The translations under genes and the position numbers were made by a program. Under the pieces are notes generated by a model. It saw only the letters and a program-made list of their open reading frames with translations. It ran no database searches and had not been told where the DNA came from. Positions 52,291-61,000 of a DNA stretch of 64,000 nucleotides are shown here, piece after piece (within the stretch, counting starts at the first letter, position 1; the number at the start of each line of letters is the position of its first letter). Source of the DNA: Piscicola geometra (Eukaryota; Annelida; Clitellata; Hirudinida; Piscicolidae); contig OX030962.1 of NCBI GenBank assembly GCA_943735955.1, positions 1,333,888-1,397,887 of the forward strand, given 5' to 3'.

Positions 52291-52866
52291 GTAGCCTTGG
52301 TCTTATTTTCGATTCTAACCTAGCTCTTCAAATTTATTCTGTTTCTAAATCTTGTTATTTCCACATTCGTTCTTTTCTTGACGATCTTACTTTGCAGTTT
52401 CTGGTATCTTCTCTAGTTCTCATTAAGATTGATTATTTCAGCTTCTCTTAATAAAGTCTTCTATTGTGCTGCTCATCTTTTTGCTTGTGCTTCTAAATTT
52501 TCTCTCATTTCTCTGTATCTTCATTTACTACATTGGTTTCCCCTGAGATCTAGAGTGATCTTTGAAATATGCTTTATATGAATAAATTTCATAACCTCAC
52601 TGCTTTAAATTATTTTAGAAATATAATTAAACAACTCCCTAAATCTGGTCTAAGATCTTCAACCTTTAAGCGTGCTTATCGTTTTTTCCTAGACACTTCC
52701 CAAACGTTCTTTTTCTTACTATGCTTTTTTTTATGGAATTCGTTACCCTCTTCCTCAACTTAAACTTAGTCACTCATAGCTTTTTTTCATGGCCTGAAGA
52801 CGTACTTGTTCAAAACGCCTTCTAATGGGCACTACACAAATAATTAGATATGGATTGATTGATTGT
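52291..52866 (+). pseudogene. L2/CR1-like LINE 3' fragment with (GATT) tail
   Basis: Frames on the + strand contain CSLGLIFDSNLALQIYSVS, CYFHIRSFLDDLT and VSSLVLIKIDYFSFS, then LHWFPLRSRVIFEI and LKTYLFKTPSNGH in another frame. These are the thumb and C-terminal parts of a CR1/L2 reverse transcriptase. The 3' end has TGGGCACTAC and GGATTGATTGATTG. It starts right after the 8-mer beside hAT copy ii. Confidence 0.75.
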
Positions 52867-52947
52867 GGTCAAAGACTGTTCGTCTATGTATTAAGATGAC
52901 ATACTATATGTGTGCTAATAGATAATTGTCTAATTTGATTTAATTAA

Positions 52948-53260
52948 TAACAAAATTTTTGAAGCTAAAAAACAAAGTTTTCTTCAATGAGCGATGATCA
53001 TTACATCAATAAAAAACTGTCAAGTTACACATGAATATGTAATTGCGCTCTTGAATTTGAAGAAAGAGCGCTATAGAAATCTATTTGATTGATTGATTGA
53101 TTGATTGAATTGTGGATGAAATTATTGTACCATTTTGAAGTCGTTTTGATCATAAAGCAGTACATGCTATCTGAATCTGGAAAATATGACTTAAAAGTTG
53201 GTCATTTTTGGTAATGATCACGTAAATAAAAAAAATTGAAAATTTGGGAATGGCGCACAG
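52948..53260 (+). pseudogene. Decayed 5' part of a second ZBED5/SCAND3-like hAT copy
   Basis: Matches 34348-34620: AGTTTTCTTCAATGAGCGAT, ATGCTATCTGAATCTGGAAA, ATATGACTT and TTTTTGGTAATGATCACG. The BED finger coding is not preserved. A 62-bp LINE tail (53046-53107) is nested in it. Confidence 0.7.
53046..53107 (+). mobile_element. (GATT)n-tailed LINE 3' end nested in the hAT remnant
   Basis: CGCTCTTGAATTTGAAGAAA, GAGCGCTATAGAAATC, then (TTGA)n. The possible target repeat AATTG lies at 53041-53045 and 53108-53112, though the tail itself makes such words by chance. The matching place in the relative near 34440 lacks it. Confidence 0.75.
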
Positions 53261-53804
53261 AACATCTGGATGCTTGACTAACATTTTTTACAAAGAAATA
53301 GTATAGAAATGCTCCGTGAAATGGAAAATTGCTGTAATGGACTAGCTGGAATCAAGTGAAAAAATCTTAGAGTATTACCTAAAGAAGTTACAGAGAAATT
53401 TTATATATATTTGGTTTCACATCAAATAATCTATTTGTTTTTAAACACCAAAAGAATTAGAGTAAAAACGGATGTAGTTGACGAAGAAACCAAAAAGTCT
53501 GGAGACCTCGAGACTTGCAACATGGCTGAAGATGGAGTTTTTCATTTAGATCAAATTTGTGTGGCATATATTAAATACTGTCAACATTGCGTTGACCAAA
53601 ATATGATAGACGTTTTCAGCATTCAATCACTTGATTTTCTGGCGTAAAGATACGGGTGAAAAAATTGAAAAAAGCAGATTTTAAACATTTTAAGAGCAAA
53701 AGATTATAAAAAAATTAGATGATAAAGAGATTATAAAAATTATTCCTAATCACCCAGTACTTTCTAATTTATTAGCGTCGTGTAGAATAGCGCTTTTGAC
53801 GCAT
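53261..53804. other. Interval with an unrecognised open frame
   Basis: A 78-codon frame at 53411-53647 contains KTDVVDEETKKSGDLETC and DGVFHLDQICVAYIKYCQ. I do not recognise it. It may be a decayed transposase piece, since all neighbours are transposon remnants. Confidence 0.35.
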
Positions 53805-53876
53805 AAGAACCATGGTTCTTAGAACCATTGTAACATGACCTGCATGTGTCAAGCTGGGAGCAATAAAAGATAGGAA
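53805..53876 (+). mobile_element. SINE family 1, 3' fragment
   Basis: GCATAAGAACCATGGTTCTT, AGAACCATTGTAACATG and CAATAAAAGATAGG match the 3' third of the SINE at 59747-59990. Confidence 0.8.
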
Positions 53877-54827
53877 GTCGTTTGTGCTGCAGAAAATACA
53901 TTCACGAAAACTGTCCAACGTTGTCGAAAAGGTTCATTATGTATAAACTGTGCTAATTGTGATTGTATAAACAACTAATATTGGGATTGAGAAACAATTT
54001 TTCTAAAATATATAACTTAAGCTATTAAATTCGTGTTATTTATTTCATTTGTCGTTTCGATCCAAATGGTCGCTAACGTTACTAAAAATGTTAGAATGGT
54101 GTCAAACCGGGACTATGAAAAATGTGTTAGATTGTCAATAAAAAATAAGACAGTTATGAAATTACAATAAAATTCTTTACAATTGAAAACACAGTCAGCG
54201 TATGGGTCAAATCGACCCGTGTTAGTGTTTAAGAGTTGAAGTTATGCTAGATCTTGCGTTTATGTTGCAGGGATCAGCCTGCAGTTGAAGATCTGATCTA
54301 CAGTGCTTTGCTGAGCTCTGAATTCATGTCATCATCATCCAGTTAAATCACGGCTGATAAACTAGCATTTCATTTCAGTGATGGGGAAAGCTTCTGAAAA
54401 AGCCCAGGTTAATGTGGTGGTTGAAGAAAAAGCATATACTAAGCTAATTAGTGGGCGTGCAACTTCTTCACCACAACAGTCAGCGAACACGACTGACTAC
54501 CCAGTCTGTCTACTAAAGCAATGAGGCTCGTGGGTTCATATGGCTACTTCAAAATCAAATACTAAGAACCAATTAATTGTTTTAAAGATTTTGAAGTTGC
54601 CAAGAAGTAAGTACCAATTTGAGTAGATTTTGCATGGAATCAGAAGCTACCAACACAGAATTGATAGGTCGAGTCATGCAGATTGTGCAATTGAAGATCA
54701 AGTCGACAGCGCTCTTCTGGACAGACTGTCCAAATCTGAAGCTAGAAGGACTGTGGCACTGGCAATACTCACCAGACTGTGCAACACCGGTACCGATATA
54801 TAAGAACAAAAAACATTAACAACGCAC
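53877..54827. other. Interval downstream of the last LDH exon found
   Basis: Expected to hold the terminal LDH exon on the minus strand if the gene is compact, but I could not identify it. Short frames at 54380-54523 (+) and 54582-54819 (both strands) have no recognised product. A TGGGTCAAATCGACCC palindrome lies near 54201. Confidence 0.4.
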
Positions 54828-55026
54828 CAAGGATGCAAGGAAGAGAGAGGAAGACCTCTTCATAGAGACCACTCCATCCATCGGGTTGCGTGCTGATTGT
54901 GTGCACAACCCTCAAGTCCTTCATGATACACTCACACAACCTGCCCACCATTATCCCGATGCTCCAGTTGGCGAAGCCCTTGAGCTTCACGATCTCGTGA
55001 GAGGCACCTACTACCTTTTTGTGTAC
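54828..55026 (-). CDS. LDH exon, 199 bp (C-terminal domain)
   Basis: The acceptor ...CTATACACAG precedes 55026, and the donor GTGCGT follows 54828. It encodes [20 protein letters not shown], then [39 protein letters not shown] and LSLPCIL, ending with one base of a Gly codon. This exon is more diverged from typical LDH than the others (GRLCEC for [17 protein letters not shown] for the usual KGLYGI). Confidence 0.85.
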
Positions 55027-58000
55027 CTGTGTATAGTTTAATGTTTGTAATGTGATGTATTGTATGTGGTGTGAATTAATTACAGGTGAAGAATTAATTA
55101 GTACTAGACTAAACTAAAAACACTATTTTTCTTGAATGTCATTATTATTTCGTAACAAAGGTCCCCCACAGCAGGAAATCATTAAAATATTATGGCAAGA
55201 CTTACATACTCTTTCAAAGATTTCAAAGCCTCATTTTCCTACTTTTGAACAAGTTTTCATCGATATATAAATTAATTATTTGAAAAATTTTTGAGTATTA
55301 ATCAGAATACAATTTATTTTCTTTATTTTTAAGCAAATGTCCATCGATATAGAATACAGGAACATAATTATTTGACACAAATTTAATAAGTCATAACCTC
55401 AATAAATTTATTTTAATAAGTTTCACAACATTGTTTATTCATTTTTTATTAATGAAATAATATAATTATAGATCTTTTATCAAATTACATCATATTATTT
55501 TAGATCTTTTATCAAATTATATCATATTATTATAGATCTTTTATCAAAGTATAACATATTATTATAGATCTTTTATCAAATTATATAATAATATTATAGA
55601 TCTTTTATCAAATTATAACATACTATTATAGATATTTTTTCAAATTAAATAATATTATTATAGATATATTTTCAAATTAATAATATTATAATAGATCTTT
55701 TATCAAATTATAACATATTTTTATAGATCTTTTTTCAAATTATATAATATTATTATCGATCTTTTATCAAATTATATAATATTATTATAGATCTTTTATC
55801 AAGATATATAATATTATTATAGATATTTTATCAAATTATATAATATTATTATAGATTTTTTATCAAATTATATATTATTATTATTATAGATCTTTTATCA
55901 AATTATATTACATTATTATTATTATTATTATAGATCAGAGGTGCACAACTCGCGGCCCTTCGGCCTGTTTGATGCGGTCCCCAGACAACTAGTCCATTTT
56001 GGCTATTTGTGGCCTTAACAGAATTGTATATCGACGCACCCGCTCATCTCTTTTTAATATTACTGTTTGCACTTTTCTAATATAAAACGATTGTAACAAC
56101 AACAACGAGCGATAATTGAGTTGTTTTAATTTAGTAAGAATGTCAAAGCGTGAAATTGAAGCAGAAAATCGTCAGTTTGATGAAGAATGGACAAATGCAG
56201 CATTTCAACGGAACAGCTTTGGGCCTAATTTGTCGCAAGTCCGTAACTGTAATGAAGGACTACAATTGCAAAATACATTATGAAACCAATCACGCTGCTA
56301 GCATAACAGAACACTTAAATAAATTGAATCTGCGTCTTCAAGGCAAAGATCACTACATCTTTGATATGTACCAAGAGCTGCTGTCATTCACCTTGAAGCT
56401 ACGGCTGTTTTGTTCGAATCTGCAATCTGTTAATTTATGTCATTCTCTTTTTTGTTCAGCTTTTCAGAAGGAATGCCAATGTGACTTCAATAAATACCAC
56501 GACAGTTTTGAAGCGTTACTAAAGGAATTTAATGAACGTTTTGATGCATTCAGGGAGCATGAGGATTTATTCAACTTCATCCGTGACCCTTTCTCTTGTG
56601 CTGTAGAATCCGTACCTGAGCAATGTCAGTTAGAAGTCATTGATTTTCAATTTTCACCAGAATTAATGTCTGCGTTTCAGCATAACTCCATTTTAACTTT
56701 TTATGGAAGTCTTAGTTCAGTTAAATATGGAACAGACAAAGATTTGGCATGCCGAATTTTGTCTGAATCTGGCAGCACATACGTGTGTGAACAAACGTTT
56801 TCAGTCATGAATACGCATAAAAATAAACTGAGAACATCTTTGACTGATGATAATCTTTGTTCGATTTTGAGGCTTGCAACCACAGAACTCAAACCCAATA
56901 TTGACAATGTTGTTGCAACCATTCAGGCTCAACCTTCTCATTAAGATTCTAACATTTAGTTATTCATACATGTTTAAATAACGTTATATTTTTTAATGAC
57001 ATTTATTAAAAACTTGCATTCTTTGAGTTTTTTTACCTTTAGTTATTCATACATGTTTATATAACGTTATTTTTTTTATGACATTCTTTAAAAATTTGCA
57101 TTCTTTGAGTTGTTTTATTGTGTCATCTATGTGCACACTGATGAGGCCCTTGGCGCCCAGGGACTCAGTAATTTTGGCCCTCAGGCTGAAAAAGGTTGTG
57201 CACCCCTGTTATAGATCTTTTATCAAATTATATATTATTAATTTTATTATAGATCTTTTATCAAATTATATATTATTATTATTATTAAGATCTTTTATCA
57301 AATTATATATTATAGATCTTTCATCAAATTATATCATTTTATTATAGATCTTTTATCAAATTATATCATAATATTATGGATCTTTTATCAAGTTATATCA
57401 TACTATTAAGATCTTTTATCAAATTATATAATAATATTATAGATCTTTTATCAAAGTATAACATACTATTATAGATATTTTTTCAAATTAAATAATATTA
57501 TTATAGATATATTTTCAAATTAATAATATTATAATAGATCTTTTATCAAATTATAACATATTATTATAGATCTTTTATCAAATTATATCATATTATTATA
57601 GATCTTTTATCAAATTATATATTATTATTATTATAGATCTTTTATCAAATTATCTATTTTTATTAATATAGATCTTTTATCAAATTATACATTATTATTT
57701 TTATTATTATAGATCTTTTATCATATTATATATTATTATTTTTATTATTATAGATCTTTTATCATATTATATATTAATATTTTTATTATTATAGATCTTT
57801 TATCATATTATATATTATCATTATAATAGATCTTTTATCAAATTATATATTATTATTTGTATTATAGATCTTTTATCAAATTGGTTAAAATTTCATAGTT
57901 ATTCATAACACGAGTGGTACGGAAATTAGTTCGAGTTTACGCCACGTTATTAAGATTTGTTGTATTTTATTGTTTCGTATTGTATGAGATGATGTGATGG

Positions 58001-61000
58001 TGTTGCAAACACTCACAGCATCCCAGTTTTCAGGGTCTCTTTCGGGTATGTCTCCTGCTGTAGGCGTGAGATCCTTCAAGCGGACGCCAGCGACGCTCAC
58101 CCCACTCCACACCGGCACACTTGAGTCGCCATGTTCCCCGATGATGCACGCTGACACGTTCTGAGGAGCCACTCCAAGCCTTTCGCTAATGATGTATCTG
58201 TGACGTTTTTTAGATTTTATTTATGGTTTTGGTACTTTGAGATTTTGTAAACTTGAGTGGTGTTATGCGTGTTGAAGGTTTTTGGTTATTGTTAGTAATT
58301 TAGTGGGTTTGATGGTTTTGTTGGTATTCTTGTGGGTTTGGTGGTGCTGGTGGCAATGTTGTGGTGTTATTACTGTATTTGCAAATTTTGGGTCTGCTGG
58401 GGTTGTTTCAATGTTGTGAGATTGGTGGCGTTCTTGGTAATGTTGTGGGAAAAAGCGTGTATAGTGATTAAAAAATATATGTAACTTGAATCTGCTAGAG
58501 TCCAACAATGTGCCCGTGCCTATCACCTGGTGGTAATTTTTATAATCAAATGGTAAAGTGTGATGGAACGGTGGTGTGATGATCTTCAAATAATTATTTA
58601 TTTATAGGGGAAGGTTGCTCAAAATGAACTGGTTACTAAGATGGAACGAGCTTACTTAGAGATATGCGATGTATAAATTTTTTTACATAATTTTCTATTC
58701 ATGCATCCGTCTTCTAAGCACATTTGTATGTTGGTTTTATTTCTGAAAGTTGCTTCATTCAATTATAATAATTGAAAAAATGATTTTTAAAAGAATATTT
58801 AAACATTTTTTTATTCACATCCGAAAGAGTATAATTTTTATTTTATTATTATTAATTAGATGATGCACTACAGTTTCATTATGTGCAAGTAGTATAATTA
58901 ATAATTTAGTGATTAGCCTGTTGTAACCATGGATTTGTAGCATTGTCGTAGTTGCCTAAGATGAAACACGAAAAGCTGCCAAAGATTAAACGTAGGAAGA
59001 GATTATACACATTGATGAATCTGTCTCTAGCATTCGTCCATCTCGGGAAAGGATAAATCTATATAGACTATATACAATATAAACGTCTATATTAAGTTTA
59101 TATTCTATAGACAATTGAAAATTAATACAAACTACTTTTTTATAAATTAAAAAAATGTTAGTATTGACTAGCTTTGAAACAAGTATGTTCTATTTATAGC
59201 TAAATCTCAAATTTGAATAGATGTAGACTTTCATCTCATTAGTCTCAATAGACTGTAAACTAGAGGTTGCACGGGAAATGATTGAAGCTAAAAGTGAAGT
59301 GCGAAATAAAAAATATATATCTGAATTAAACGAGTTTAATTTACGTTATTCTAAAGAGTTTCATAACATACAATATGATTTCATCTTAAGCAACTAAGTA
59401 TTTCATCTTGGGAATCCAGTTGCTCAGGATGGAAGTTTTGAGTGTTCATGTTTGAGGTTAATAAACTCATATTTCTTTATTATTATTTTTTTATGTTGAA
59501 GTTGATATAGTTAGACAAAGAGTCAATATAATAGCTGGATAAAATTTAATTTCCGTTATTGGTTATGCAATTGAGCTATAAGCCTACGTATAAAATTCGT
59601 TCCATCTTGTGCAACCTCCCCCTAGAGCTTTTCAAGAGCACTCTAAATCAATTAGCTGAATGAATATGTCTTCAAACAAAAAGTCAAGAATGAATTAAAA
59701 GTTTAAAACTTAGAAGGTAATGATTTCAAATAAAAAGTGAAATAAAGCGGGGATGGCTCAGATGGTAGACGTCGGACTTTCAACTTAACGGTCGCAAGTT
59801 CGAATCCCTGAAAAGCAACGTTGAACTATCATATACCTGGTGTATATGATGCGGTGTTTGTGACGTATGCATTGAAAGATGTGTACGTCGTGTGGAGTGG
59901 CGCCTCTGGTGCATAAGAACCATGGTTCTCAGAACCATTGTAACATGGCCTGCGTCTGTCAGGCTGTGATTAATACAGACCATAAAAAAAGAAATGAACG
60001 AGTTATTAATAGAAATAATTTTTTTTGGTATATTATTCTCATAGGAAGAGATAATTGAAGCAAGTAAAAAGATACTGAATTTTGAGCACAATAACATAGG
60101 GTTTTGAAAATAATATATATTTAATGGGCAGCCATGTAATAAAGTGAGGAAAAGTGTTATGTGGCGACGAATGATGGCATGATCTCCAAGCAGAACCACG
60201 TGAATGATGAAGCCCTTGGCAAAGTTGAAACTTTTCGACTCATAGCAAAAAACCAAAAATCCTAAAATCTGATACATAGTTTTAGAACAATTGCACGGTA
60301 TGACATTTTTGCAACATTAAAATCGGATATTTTATAAAAAAAGAGTTTTTATGTAATAAACCGTCATTTGAGATTTTATTCAAAAAACTTCCCGCACTGT
60401 TTTGAAAATATTGTGACATAGAAAAAGTCAGAAATGTTTTAATTAATGACTTTAATATAATATTAAATATAATTAAAAAATATTAAATGAATAATATGAT
60501 GATACAATAAAATTTGTTTGATAAATAGAATTTTTCAGCCCTTTTAAACTTTATTTCTTGAACGTTTAATTGTTTCTTAAAAATTGTATTTGTTTTTTCT
60601 GCTTTTTAACCGTTTTCTAATTTTTCATAATTTTTATCTTCTATAAATGGTCACTGAACAAATTTTCCTTTTACTTTAATTTGTTAAAAGTCTTTTTAAA
60701 GATTTATATAGTTTTCACTAAGTTCTTTAACAAAGTCATAGGATAAGTTAGAAGTTGTCTTTCCACCAAGATTGAGGTCTATTGAATGCCATTAGAGGCC
60801 GATCGAAAATGATATTTATGCTGAAATTGAAGTTCTATATTCGGCCGAAACCGAAATTTTTTTCAACTTTCATTAAAAACAAAAAAAATAGTATTTAACG
60901 ATGATAATGGTTGTTTTTCCAGATGCATGTATATGTTATTCAAACAATTAGTCTTATGTCATCCATAAATCAATCAACCACGATATCTAATAGTTATCTA

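Noticed and set aside
54060..54230. Possible piggyBac-type ends (GGGTCAAATCGACCC and TTAA-like edges)
   Set aside because: Only the short palindrome is clear. I could not find a matching inverted pair or TTAA duplication.
54440..54530. Possible terminal LDH exon on the minus strand (reading LTVVVKKL)
   Set aside because: The similarity to the expected LTDVVKV segment is only a few residues, stops follow at once, and no acceptor with the required phase 1 was found.
59747..59822. Functional tRNA gene
   Set aside because: A and B boxes are present, but the cloverleaf is incomplete and the sequence continues into a SINE body with other copies, so it is a SINE head.
59780..60277. 165-codon antisense frame
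   Set aside because: Its C-terminal half is the antisense of SINE family 1, as is the 91-codon frame at 20783-21058. The N-terminal half has no recognisable domain.
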